Below, piece after piece: positions 22,455 to 33,051 of a DNA stretch of 64,000 nucleotides (its first letter is position 1; each line of letters starts with the position of its first letter). The notes below the pieces were generated by a model. That model saw nothing but the letters and a program-made list of their open reading frames with translations. It was not told where the DNA came from and searched no databases. Made by a program: the position numbers and the translations under genes. Origin of the DNA: Bimastos eiseni (taxonomy: Eukaryota > Annelida > Clitellata > Crassiclitellata > Lumbricidae); the NCBI GenBank assembly GCA_959347315.1, contig OY365814.1:1802033-1866032 (forward strand). The letters are read 5' to 3'.

Positions 22455-23411
22455 TCGATTGTCCGATTTCCATCCATTTCACTCAGAGGCAACAAATAAG
22501 AATAAACGAAAGTGTGTTTGGAGTGACTAAACTGGGAAATGAAATCTACGTCCTCTGCAGAGTATCTCGTGCTAATCAACATGAATCACGCTTCTCCAAT
22601 CCTCCAACAATAATTCGTGTCTTTGAGGATCGAAACAAATTTCGTCCAAAGAAAGAAATCGAAATAAATGAGATTAAATATCCAGAAGACATTGGATCCA
22701 GTCAGAAGGAAATTTGTCTTTACGTCTCCGACTCAATAAAAAAACTGCATCTGGAAGATGACTATAAAAGCATATGAACGACACAAAATCATCAAATGGC
22801 TGAGCCTTGATTATGCTCCAGAAACTCTGTCAGTGTCCAGTGATGGTCAATTGCTGATGGTCGACGGTCGGTGGCTCATTCTGAATATCTACGGATCAGA
22901 CGCTGAACTCGTTCGATCCGTTCAGTTAGGCCTATTAGGAGACATCTTGCATCCAATTCATGCAGTGAAAACATCCATCGAACATTTCATCATCCTTTGC
23001 CGTAGGATGAATGAGAAACAGTCGCTCATATTTGAATTGACCAGCGATGGACAGACGATCATACGTCGTTTCATTCCCTCAAATGCAACGCAAAGACTGT
23101 ATTTGCCTGCCTATCTCTCACTTGATTCTGACAATCGAGTGTTCGTCGCTGACTGCACCAACACTAGGGATGGTCGAGTAATTCTATTTGATTCCGATCT
23201 TAAATGGAATCGAATTCTTTGTCCAATTAATGAAAAAGAAGAAAAGTGGAACTATCCACAACACGGATTGTATTATGACGAAGAAAGGGAACAACTGATC
23301 GTCGGAGTATGGCCGTCATATTTTTCACCAGGAGGTCTTAGAGTTTACACTTTGAGTCGATATCAGAGTAAAGTTTCATCGACAGAATCTGACAATCTAA
23401 TAACCTTTTAA
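22455..23411 (+). CDS. Gene A, NHL-like beta-propeller terminal exon (one frameshift)
   Basis: The acceptor TTTTTTATGTTAG precedes a phase 1 exon that ends at a stop. The protein reads FGVTKLGNEIYVLCR..., SQKEICLYVSDS, then, after a one-base shift in a run of seven A at 22,738-22,744, KNCIWKMTIKAYERHKIIKW, SLDYAPETLSVSSDGQLL and later LYLPAYLSLDSDNRVFVADC and LIVGVWPSYF. Aligned with gene B (GENCVWKITKETDDQHTIIK) the frame is restored by one fewer A. NHL propellers bind proteins or RNA. The gap between exons and the frameshift leave it open whether this copy works. Confidence 0.7.
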
Positions 23412-24090
23412 GAGGTCAAAATTATGTGATTAATATTCAGACACTGTTTTTGATTAGTATCTATTGTACTTCTGAACTTACAACATATAAACATCTTAAG
23501 GAATTCCATAAGAGTCGTTATACTCAAAATTACTTCATCGTTACGTCGTAATCACATGGCTCAAGTTGAATGGCAGACTCAACAAAACCTGTACAAACCC
23601 AGAACCGGTTCTGACATAAAGTTCAAAAGTGTGTTTCAATTTCAATGATCACATTTTGACAGATGTAACAGAAATTGTCCAGCAATAGGCTGTAACCAGA
23701 TCAACTGAGGTAAACTGAAATCAACGCAAAAGCGAATTTGTCCAGAGAATAGCTTTTTAGGAAGCTAACAAATAACAGCTGAAAACAACAAACTATTATA
23801 ATGGCTGACACGAGCGACATTTTCATGTGTTAGTCTATACATGTATTGCATCGTTTATGTTATTTCAAGGAATTGCTTCAGCAGCGGAGTATATTGACTC
23901 TTGTTGTCCCTTATTAACATAAATACGTCTCGCATTGTTCTATGGCCGACGTATATGGCATCGACCATGAGAGTTTGATCGAATGAGATCCTTCACCACC
24001 GCTCGTCCGTTTAAATGAAACACATGCAAATTTATGGTAGGCTTAAACCAGTTTAAGGACCGTATTAACCCGAGATTTAAATCTCTGAAA
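23412..24090. other. Region 3' of gene A
   Basis: Likely 3' UTR and flank. The first bases (AAAATTATGTGATTAATATT) recur after the decayed propeller copy at 24.99 kb, which shows that the duplication included 3' flank. No other element is assigned. Confidence 0.4.
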
Positions 24091-24510
24091 TAAGGGGCCA
24101 TCCGCATATTACGTACGCAGCGAGGGGTTTCAAATAGCGGCGATTCTACGTACGGGTGAGAATGGCAGGGCAGGGATCCAGAAAATATGTACGTACGCAC
24201 ATAATATAACCGTCTAATTATGTCGTCCAAATTACGGAATACTAAAATCAGAGCTGAAAACCCGATCACGGATTATATTCCTGCTGAATCAATTTTAAGT
24301 AGCATTAAACTTTTTTTAAATGCAAGTGTTTTAGCATTTTAGTTCCTCGTAACAGTTTACAAATTTAAGCTGTTAAATGTAATGTAATGCTCAACAAAAA
24401 TAAATAGTCTAGGGGGTCCATAAATGATGTCATGCACCTAGGAGAGAAGGGTCACGCGTTTGTGACGAGGGAAGGGGTCAAAGAAATATGACGTCACATC
24501 ATCACATCAT
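24090..24510. repeat. MITE-like sequences with GGGGCCATCC / GACGTCAC ends
   Basis: AAGGGGCCATCCGCATATTA near 24,093 and GGGGTCCATAAATGATGTCA near 24,413 resemble termini of small DNA elements, with inverse GTACGTACGCACATAATAT near 24,190. Borders and target duplications were not resolved. Confidence 0.35.
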
Positions 24511-24610
24511 TAAAACATAAAAACTACTGCCTCATTTTAGAATTTCACTCAGTGAAACAAGTTCCACTTAATTAACAGCAAGCCTCATGTGAGACACTGG
24601 TGGGAGACAC

Positions 24611-25010
24611 TCTCGGTCATTATGAATTAATCAGCGATGGAGACGCGATCATCAGTTGTTACATTATATCCAATGAAACGCAGACTGCGTAAACCTTTCT
24701 ATCTCTCACTCGATTCAGACGATCGAGTGATCGTGGCTGACTACACCTGGTGGAATATGAAGAGTCGACTAATTCTCCTAGATTCCGATCTTCGATAGGA
24801 TAGAGTTCTCTGTCCAACAATAGAGATAGAAGAAGCGTGGATCGTGTTACGATAAATAAAATCAACAAATGATCGTCGGAGGTCAATTGATTCGTGAGAA
24901 GGTCTTGGTTTTTACATTTTGAGTCTAAATTAGACTCACTATTCATCAGCAGAACAACAACAAAAATTTAATAATCTTTCAATAATTCAAAATTATGTGA
25001 TTAATATTTA
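24611..25010 (+). pseudogene. Decayed third copy of the propeller exon
   Basis: Sequence from about 24,611 follows gene A's propeller end: ATCAGCGATGGAGACGCGAT, then CTATCTCTCACTCGATTCAG, CGATCGAGTGATCGTGGCTG, GATTCCGATCTTCG and ATGATCGTCGGAGG. Stops and frame changes disrupt the reading. It is followed by the same ATTATGTGATTAATATT flank as gene A. It is a tandem, truncated, non-functional relative of gene A's last exon. Confidence 0.8.
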
Positions 25011-25014
25011 AACT

Positions 25015-26590
25015 CTATACAGTAGTGGCGGCGCTGCATGGACGCAAAATACGCAATTGCGTCCCAAAAAATATAAAAAATGACCAAAAATATTTTAACA
25101 AACCTTTTTAATGAAGCAAAGAAAATAAAATGTTTCAACAAATGTTTCACCAAACGTAAATTGAATGAAATTTTCAACTTCGTCAGAACATACTTAGTAG
25201 GCCTACTTACGGTACAAAATGTATAGAAGGACAAGTGTGCCCACTCGCGATTTTACGCGGTCTTTTTGTATTTCTTTTTGCTAGGTGGCGCCAATGTGAA
25301 ATCATGTTGGCGTTCATCAGCAATCACAATGTCAAATCGTGTTTATAGGAGGATATTTAATACATAGTATTTCCAATAAATTAGAAGACATTTCATTTTG
25401 AAATAAAAATTTATGACAGATTGATAACATATAAAAATTATCATTATAGCCAAGTCCGGTAACAAAACAGGCTAAAGAACATCAAAAAGAGGCTAAATGA
25501 TAAACTGACCCTATACTCTGTTACGAAAGGAAACTCTCCAAAATGTACCTTCACTATTAATAAATTCCATGCTAATTGGAATGCAAATTTCATAGTAAAT
25601 GATCTTGTATTAATGAAGTAAGTAAGTAAGAATATTCATTATTAGACTACCAGAAAATGCGCAATAGCCTACAATGGGAATAGACAAGGCCTACTGACAC
25701 ACACCACTTCTTCAGTCCTAGCAAGATAGAACAGTTCTCAAGTAATGTTGAGGCAGCAAAAGGCAAAGCTTGTCATTAGAAAATGCAAAGAAGTATATAA
25801 ACTGCAAATAAGGTGGTTTCTGTTGATGCTCAACCAACTGGACAGAACACCTAGGACAGAGCAAAAAAAGAGTTTGGCAGGCTAACCCTGACACAGGGTG
25901 AGTAAATAGTGGTATTAAGCCTTGTACTAAACTATGTATTGGTGTTCCATGCTGGCATGTAGGGGAGGTGCTCATGTCACTCTGGCGCTGTGGGTGTCAA
26001 TAAATCACTCCCAAGGTCCTAAACATGGAGCCAGTATACTGTTTGAAAGATGAACTTACTGAGCAGTTGTTCACAAAATCCAATAACTGAATATAATGTT
26101 TTGAAAACAAATCAATGCTGTCCACATGTTGTTCATTCATCCAGAAGACACACAAACATACACCTAAACACACTCGATACACCTTTCAATATTATCCTGA
26201 AAGACATCCAAGAACAATGAGCAAATATAAGTAACATGTAAAATTAGCACTTGGTCACAAGAAGTCTTAATAAACTCTTTACAGGTTATGCTGTAAAAGC
26301 ACACGTATGATTAACAGACAATGAATAAGTTGCTTGATAGAAATCTGTAATAACATTCTACGAAATGAAGTTAATTACATATTTGGACAATAAAGGGGAT
26401 ATGAAATTTGATTATTATACTTTTAACACGTAATCTGTCAACACAACTTTGTCTTTTTCATATGTTGCTTACTACATTTTGATGTTTTGACGATTTGACT
26501 TACTTCTTTAACATGCCAATTTAGGCGAGTGACAACTTAATAAGTAGCAATTTCTGCACAAATAGAGCTTGCATGAAGCGAACACAACTT
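25015..26590. other. Unassigned, possibly old DNA-transposon sequence
   Basis: AGTAGTGGCGGCGCTGCATG near 25,020 resembles a hAT terminus, but no matching right end was found. Minus-strand ORFs at 25,718-25,975 and 25,997-26,182 are not recognised. Confidence 0.3.
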
Positions 26591-26599
26591 TGAACGTAA

Positions 26600-26985
26600 T
26601 GGCAGGAAAACAGGCATTACCAGCTCCAGAAGCCCTGTAAAGGCCTCTGGATCCAAACCATCGGCCAAATGAGAACTAATATATTCCTCAGCCTCTCTGA
26701 GTGCCAGGAACAGTGTTTCTGAAGGTCAATGTAAAGAACCAGGTAATTTAATGTTAATGAGTGTGGTTTGCGACAGCTGGCTACGATCATCTGAAATAGC
26801 CAAAACGCAAGAGGATCAGTGAAGAACTTTAAGGCAATGTTTAATAACAAACCCTGCAACATAGAAGACAATATTGTCTTTTGTGGTGGCTGGCAAGGTA
26901 GCCAGAGGTGGCACATCAACAGCATCCACAGGATTTTCATCGTTCACGAAGGCAATAAGGCTACCAATGCATTCAGTAGCCATAT
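26600..26985 (-). pseudogene. Transposase relic, P-element/THAP9-like C-terminal part
   Basis: On the minus strand one frame reads NPVDAVDVPPLATLPATTKD, then NIVFYVAGFVIKHCLKVL and, after a stop, SSCVLAISDDRSQ and PSETLFLALREAEEYISSHL. The (Y/F)VAGFV.KH motif followed by a Cys, a PS and an AE block resembles the C-terminal region of P-element/THAP9-type transposases. Stops show it is dead. The family assignment is tentative. Confidence 0.45.
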
Positions 26986-27019
26986 AAACGGCTGCCTGAC
27001 ACCTTGTAACCTTTACATG

Positions 27020-27658
27020 TAACCTTTACGCATGTTCTGCTGCTCCACCGGCTGTTGATGCTGTCATATGTACATAAGAGGATGCGCATGTGTGAATGGC
27101 TGTTGCGTCCCATGCTAGGTGTCTGCCTCTCGCCCATGGGATTAATGTAGCGCCATCTGGTCTCTTGCCATCGGTGCGGATCAGTCCCGATGGTTTTCTT
27201 GTGCTCGGAATGTCCGCTTTCAAGAGAGCTTTCCCGATTATTTCATTTATGGCAGAGTGTCGTGCTGCTCTTCCCATTGATCTTCTGCAGACCAGACCGT
27301 GATGTCCACCTGGATCGACGCTCTCCCCGCATTGACATGGATGTGATGCACAGAGCACTAGTCCTAGGCGAAGTCCTGCCGCAACCATGATCGCCTCATT
27401 GCAGAACGACAGTGCATCAAGTACTCATCCCTCCCCATCACGCATGATTTTGTGCCAGTGGCCATCGAATCACTGGGCCCCATAAACCGCACCGGAATGG
27501 AGTTTCTTCAAGAACTGGGCCGCCGTATGACACAGGCAACGGGAGACCCACGCGAAACAACTCATCTTTTTCAACGTCTGTCTATTTGTACACAACGTTT
27601 TAATGCAGTGGCATTCAGGGGCTCTTTTGTTCAGCCCGATTGGGACGAAAACCTATAA
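27020..27658 (+). mobile_element. 5'-truncated, 5'-inverted non-LTR retrotransposon with RLE-like domain
   Basis: The right part (27,390-27,658, +) encodes the extreme C-terminus (DFVPVAIESLGPINRTGMEF to FNAVAFRGSFVQPDWDENL, stop). The left part (27,388-27,026, -) encodes the preceding region on the opposite strand: HHGLVCRRSMGRAARHSAIN, SGLIRTDGKRPDGATLIPWA and HLAWDATAIHTCASSY. The RH...KRPDG...WDAT pattern looks like a restriction-like endonuclease. The switch near 27,389 is the classic 5' inversion left by twin priming. The stop codon merges into a (TAA)n tract, so the element ends at an AAT microsatellite. Confidence 0.75.
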
Positions 27659-27660
27659 TG

Positions 27661-27736
<76 letters not shown>

Positions 27737-27746
27737 TAATAATAAT

Positions 27747-27820
<74 letters not shown>
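27658..27820. repeat. (AAT)n microsatellite
   Basis: About 163 bp of AAT with rare A insertions, wedged between two copies of the same retrotransposon class. Confidence 0.98.
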
Positions 27821-29460
27821 GAGCCACTAGAACTTCTTTGCCAAAAAGTCCTGCCCCGCCGCGTGACCGCCCAGCCATCCTTCGATCGACCTCAAGCGCA
27901 CTCTTCCAGGCCACAGAGCTAGAGATTCGCACAATGATGCGCTCTTTCCCTATGGGGTCGTCGGGCGGCCCTGATGGGCTGCGCCCCCAACACGTGGCGG
28001 AACTGATTGGAGATCCAGACGCGGGACCTAGGCTGCTGAGAACGACGACTGCTCTTATTAATCTACTACTGTACCTCTTGAGGGCATCTGCCCTCAAGAG
28101 GTACGGCCTATCTTATTCGAAGGTACTCTTTTCGCTCTCCGTAAAAGCTGTGGTGGTCTAAGGCCAACAGCCATTGGATACGTGTGGCGTCGACTCGCAT
28201 CTAAATGCGCCAACGCATACGCCGACCCACGTGTCACGCCGTACCTAACCCCTAAACAACTGGGGGTTGGCGTTCCCGGAGGCTGCGAGGCGGCAACCCA
28301 CGCCGCTAGACGATTCCTGACCAGCATGGACACGAGTTCAATAATGGTGAACCTTGACATCTCGAACGCTTTCAATAGCTTGCACCGAGACTCCATGCTC
28401 GCATCAGTGGACGAACTCATTCCTAATTTATCCGCATATTGCCATCTTGCCTACGCCGAGACGACATCTCTGAAATTCGGGAGATTCACGATACAATCGC
28501 AAGAAGGTTGGCAACAGGGCGATCCCTTGGAACCTCTACTTTTCTGCTTACCGCTACAGCCGATCCTTAATCACCTGCTTTCACCATTATCCTTTGGATA
28601 CCTAGACGACATCACCTTGGGCGGAGATCCTAAGGTGGTGGAGGCGGATGTTAACTCGATCGAAGAGGGATGTCTGCAACTTGGCCTCGCGCTCAACCGC
28701 AAAAAATGCGAACTCATATCTTTTGACTAGAAGAAAAGCTACAGGATCCCTACGACCAGGCGAGACTAAGGGCCTTGCAGTCACCGCACGCCTCGGACTG
28801 GCTATACGCTCTCCCGCTTGTTTCTTGCGATCTGAGACTGGAGGACGATACCGTGAGAGTGGCGGTCGGCCTACGATTAGGGGTGACCATTTGCGAGCCG
28901 CACACCTGAGCATGCGGCGCCTTCGTCTTTGCCAGAGGCGCACATGGCCTGTCCCGTTCATTGGGTTTTGGTCGTCAAGCAAGACACTGTAATATCAACG
29001 ACCTTATCCATCGCAGCCTCAACAGAGCCGGTATTCCAGCGGTCAAGGAACAGTCAGGTCTTTCCAGATTAGATGGAAAGAGACCGGACGGGCAGACCAT
29101 GATACCGTGGAGTGGGGGACGGGCTACAGGACCACTGTCGCTTTGGGACGCGACAGTGGTGGACACAGTGGCCTCTTCTTATATCCCCGAGACAGCTTCC
29201 ACAGCTGGAGGAGCGGCGGAGATAGCAGCTACATGGAAACACACAAAATATTCTTAGCTAGAGAAGTAATAAACTTTTGTTCCAATCGCTATAGAAACCT
29301 TCGGTCCCCTCAATAGTGAGGGCCTCGCCTTTCTGTCTGAGACTTGACGCCGACTTTCGACAACTACCGGTGACACCCGAGAGACAAACTTCCTTTTCCA
29401 GAACTTGTCGGCATTGATCCAACGTTTCAATGCGGTTGCTTTTCAGACACTCTATGTCAA
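27821..29460 (+). mobile_element. Non-LTR retrotransposon, RT plus RLE-like domain, with frameshifts
   Basis: Plus strand. RT N-terminal part: MMRSFPMGSSGGPDGLRPQH. After a frame change at a palindrome (28,071-28,104): TLFALRKSCGGLRPTAIG, motif A NLDISNAFNSLHR, QQGDPLEPLLF and catalytic YLDDITLGG. Then, with another frame change near 28,730, SPHASDWLYALPLVSCDLRL, CNINDLIHRSLNRAGIPA, LDGKRPDGQTMIPW, LWDATVVDTVASSY and TFVPIAIETFGPLNSEGLAF. The order RT then KRPDG...WDAT matches the 27.0-27.7 kb copy. RLE-type elements of the R4/Dong group are known to insert in TAA repeats; assignment to that group is inference. Confidence 0.75.
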
Positions 29461-29557
29461 GATTACAATCCACTGACAAGCGGCGACCCAGATAGCCTGA
29501 AGACAGATCCGTTGACAATGCCAATGATGAATAACACTATATGTGACATAATGTGAC

Positions 29558-29597
<40 letters not shown>

Positions 29598-29733
29598 CAA
29601 TAATAATAATAATAATAATTCAACGTTCGTAAGGATTCCCTTCCAGTGACGATGATACCGGTTCTGATCCAACAGAAGACCTGGGACAGACCCGATGGGG
29701 ACGAAAACCTATAACAGTTATAATAAAAATTAC

Positions 29734-29788
<55 letters not shown>

Positions 29789-29862
29789 GTAATAATAATA
29801 ATGATAATGATGATAGTAATAGTAATAATAATAATAACAATATATTATTATTATTATTATCA
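29461..29862. repeat. AAT microsatellites with a retrotransposon 3'-end fragment
   Basis: AAT tracts at 29,558-29,619 and 29,720-29,862 bracket about 95 bp that ends in GGGACGAAAACCTATAA, the same sequence that ends the copy at 27.66 kb. This marks a further short 3' fragment inserted in the microsatellite. Confidence 0.8.
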
Positions 29863-30660
29863 TTTTTTTCAAATCCGCTCAGAGATTCAGAGGGATAAAA
29901 GTTCGATAAAAAGTTTGCATAATTAAAAAAAAAAACGAGAGCCCGTAAGCAGGTAAGAACGAAGAACGATATCCGTGTTATTTTCTTTTATCAGGCAACC
30001 TCTCTCCGCTACCTCTGGACGTCCTCTCCTCTCTTTGATAATCTTTTCAATTTATTTGTATTGTCTTACAGTTCATCTTAATAGGTAAATTTGTTTTTCG
30101 CGAGAAAAACAAGAAAACATGAATTTTGTGTGCACTGCCTCTACTGCCCGCGTGCGCGCACATGCGCGCAGCTTAGAGGTAACATTGTTCGGCAGTCCCG
30201 CTTCCTCGCTACTTCCGCTACTACACGCAGCCAATTTAATCTAATAAACGTACTAGAGTAAAAAAATCACAAAATAAATGAAAGTTAGTTGAGACACATT
30301 TAGCCGGTAAGTTGAAATCAAATTTACATGAAAATAGTAAATATAACAAAACAGCGCAGATGATGCTGTCGTCTGCAAGTTTGTATTATATTAATCGCAA
30401 GAGAACGCTACTTAATTTAATTTCTCCATTACTTTCGCACCTGTCGAATTAAATAAATTTAGTAATGATAATAATGATGTCTAAATTCCCTTTTGCGCCA
30501 TGTCTATCAGGCCCATCTCCTGGCAAAGGTGACATGGGAAGTAGCCTAGGGCGGTAAATTTTAAGGCACTGAATTTTAGGGATAATACGGTACTCTGTTT
30601 AGGAATGAGATTTTATGATACATAAATTTTTTATAAATAGTAATTATTTGATCATATTTT
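29863..30660. other. Unassigned sequence
   Basis: A pyrimidine-rich block near 29,990-30,060 and a GC-richer block near 30,130-30,190. No gene could be supported. Confidence 0.35.
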
Positions 30661-30661
30661 C

Positions 30662-30988
30662 AACCACATGGAGCACATCATCGACATACTGAGGAGACTG
30701 CGCAAAGCGAATCTCACAGTGAAACTAAGAAAGTGCCAATTTGCCAGTAAGAAGATAAACATTTTAGGTTACATTATCGAGGATGTCTTTGTAAAGTCAG
30801 ACCCAGAAAAGGTGGCAGCTAATGAAACTTACCCAGTGCCAAAGACGAAGCGCCAGGTCAGGGCATTCTTGGGCTATGGAAATTTTTATGACCGCTTCAT
30901 TCCAGATTTTGGCACCAAAACAGCTCCTCTGACCGAATTAATTAGAAAGCATAAACCGGACAACAAAATGGCGGACGGTTTGCAATGA
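30662..30988 (+). mobile_element. Ty3-type LTR retrotransposon fragment (RT end to RNase H)
   Basis: The ORF reads MEHIIDILRRLRKANLTVKL, KCQFASKKINILGYI, SDPEKVAANETYPVPKTKRQ, VRAFLGYGNFYDRFIPDFGT, KTAPLTELIRK. This is the well-known block downstream of the RT active site (KC.F.....LG.......PDPEKV....P.P.....VR.FLG....YR.FI..F...A.PLT.L). Protease, integrase and LTRs are not seen, so it is an isolated fragment. Confidence 0.85.
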
Positions 30989-31755
30989 GCGTTCATTACA
31001 AATTGACTCTTGTGAAATGTAGAACGTGTAACAATTGATGTACGTTTGTCTAAAATGTGGTATTATTAAAGTTACTATGAGCAAATTAACGCTGATCATG
31101 TATATTATTTTTTTTAAAGTGGATGTTACTTGTGCTTTGTGTTAACTTGCTTTATGTTTTAAAAGTAGAAATTCAGATAGTAACGCAAGCCTGACGTTGT
31201 CGAGATTCGACGGCAATACAAATGAACAGTTACGTTACGCCGTCTCGACTCATGCCTGTGCTCTTGTACAGTCTTTCGTCGAATGCAATTGCTAACCTGC
31301 AAGTCAGCAAGTGCTTACGAAAGACTCAACCGATTTCCGTCAGCTTCGAAGGGTCGGCATGTAGTGTTACATTGTATATGTACACTAAGATTAGTAGAGT
31401 TGTGAATCGACGAAGGCTAAACGATAATCCGATAATCATGTGTATAAATTATATAATATTTAGTTTATGTTACTATTATTCATTCATACGAACATTTGAA
31501 TTAGCCCGATTTGAATCTAGATTTAACATTTAAACGTACCATATATATATATATATATATATACATGGAACCAGTATCAAAAGTCAACTAGAACATTATG
31601 TAGAAGTAATAAGTGATAGAAGCCCATATTACGTTACAGTACGATAAATAGGGATGGATCATGGTAAAATATGAAGTATTACGAACATTAATAGGTATAA
31701 GATACGATGTCCTTGATAATATTCCTATGTTTTTAGCAACATTTGTAGATATACT
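30989..31755. other. Unassigned sequence
   Basis: Includes a short TA run (31,541-31,563). The ORF at 31,222-31,533 (+) is not recognised. Confidence 0.35.
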
Positions 31756-32500
31756 TTAGATATGTGCGTTCCATTTAAGAAATTGGTCCACATGAGCGCC
31801 AAGGAACTTGATTGTTACTACTCTTAGTATGGGGACACCATTTAGGTTAAGTTCACCGGTTGTTGCTGGAGGGGGTCGTTTACGGTGCGAAGTAAATAGG
31901 ATGTGATTTGTTTTGTTCACGTTACGAGATAATTTATTCATATTGAACCATTTGTTAACAAGATCAAGTTCTCGGTTCATCATGCTAAATAATATCTAGT
32001 AAAATTTGTGAGAGGCAAGGATATTTGTGTCATCAGCAAATAACAGGAAATGTATCAGATTAGAGACATTGGGTAAGTCATTGATGAAAAGTACGATAAG
32101 CAGTGGTCGGAGGATTGAGCCCTGAGGGAAGCCATATTTGATAAGTTTAAGTTTAGACGAGAATCCATTACAAAACACATATTGGTGTCTATTAAATAAA
32201 TAGCTCCGGAACCAGTTTATGGCTTCCCCTCGAAGCTCCATATTCTCCAATTTTAATAATGGGATGTTATGGTTTACATAGCCTTTGAAATATCAATAAA
32301 GATACCAAGAGAATATTCATTGCGGTCAATAGCTGCTGATATATTATCCTGAATGCTTAACAGAGACATTATTGTAGAATGGTCTGGCTGGAAACCATGC
32401 TGTGAAGGGCAAAGGACATTAGATTTGTCGATAAAGTCAAAGAGACGGACATACATGATTTTCGCAAGCAGTTTAGCAAAGTAAGGCAAGATAGAGATGG
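31756..32500 (-). mobile_element. Non-LTR retrotransposon RT fragment (jockey/CR1-type)
   Basis: Minus-strand ORFs in series: SQHGFQPDHSTIMSLLSIQD with EYSLGIFIDISKAM, then INWFRSYLFNRHQYV, KYGFPQGSILRPLLIVLFIN, catalytic LLFADDTNILASH, then LDLVNKWFNMNKLSRNVNKT with NHILF. These are RT motifs in correct order across frame breaks, so the copy is inactive. It is the same family as 14,113-14,375. Confidence 0.85.
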
Positions 32501-32784
32501 GTCTATATCAGATTCATTCGCACGCGGACTGCTGCGCTAAGCCTGACATTGGGTGAGTATTCGTATTCTGGTGTCACTTTTCCTTAAGCATGATTTAGTG
32601 TGTTAGCTGCGAAAGCTTCGTTTTCAGCCAGCTGGCCTCTTTCGTGTGTTGTATTTGATCATAATTGGATTATTGATAAACTTTGCAGCCTAGTGGAAAC
32701 TGAAAGGAGTGTTAAGAGCTTTGAAGATAGATCGATGCAGGGAGGCTATAAAGGATTGAGTTGCGCCCATCAATTCTCGAAGGT
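32501..32784. other. Unassigned sequence
   Basis: No supported feature. A small plus-strand ORF at 32,600-32,809 is not recognised. Confidence 0.3.
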
Positions 32785-32925
32785 TTACTATCAAAAGGGC
32801 GAAAATTAAAAGGGCGCAATCAAAAGGGCGAAAATCATAAAGAGCGAATGATCAAAAGAGCGCACGTTTAAAAAGGCGACAAACAAAAGGGTGCACGTTC
32901 AAAAGGGTGAAAATAAAATAAATGT
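32785..32925. repeat. 15-16-bp word array, CAAAAGGGCG type
   Basis: About eight units such as CAAAAGGGCGAAAAT, CAAAAGAGCGCACGTT and CAAAAGGGTGCACGTT. The outer edge CTATCAAAAGGGCG is identical to that at 50,874, where the array borders a large foldback-type block. It lies just 3' of gene B. Confidence 0.8.
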
Positions 32926-33051
32926 AAAGAAAAGAAAAGAGCGATTCAGAGATGGAACAATTGATAACAAAATAACCAGGACGGCAAACGAATATAATTA
33001 GTTTGCCTAAATCGATTCATAATTAAAAGGAATTATAAGCATGGAAAGTGA

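Noticed and set aside
27603..28161. Poly-Asn/poly-Ile ORFs
   Set aside because: Translations of the (AAT)n microsatellite fused to retrotransposon sequence.
29463..29898. Leu-, Tyr- and Asn-rich ORFs
   Set aside because: Translations of AAT/ATT microsatellites.
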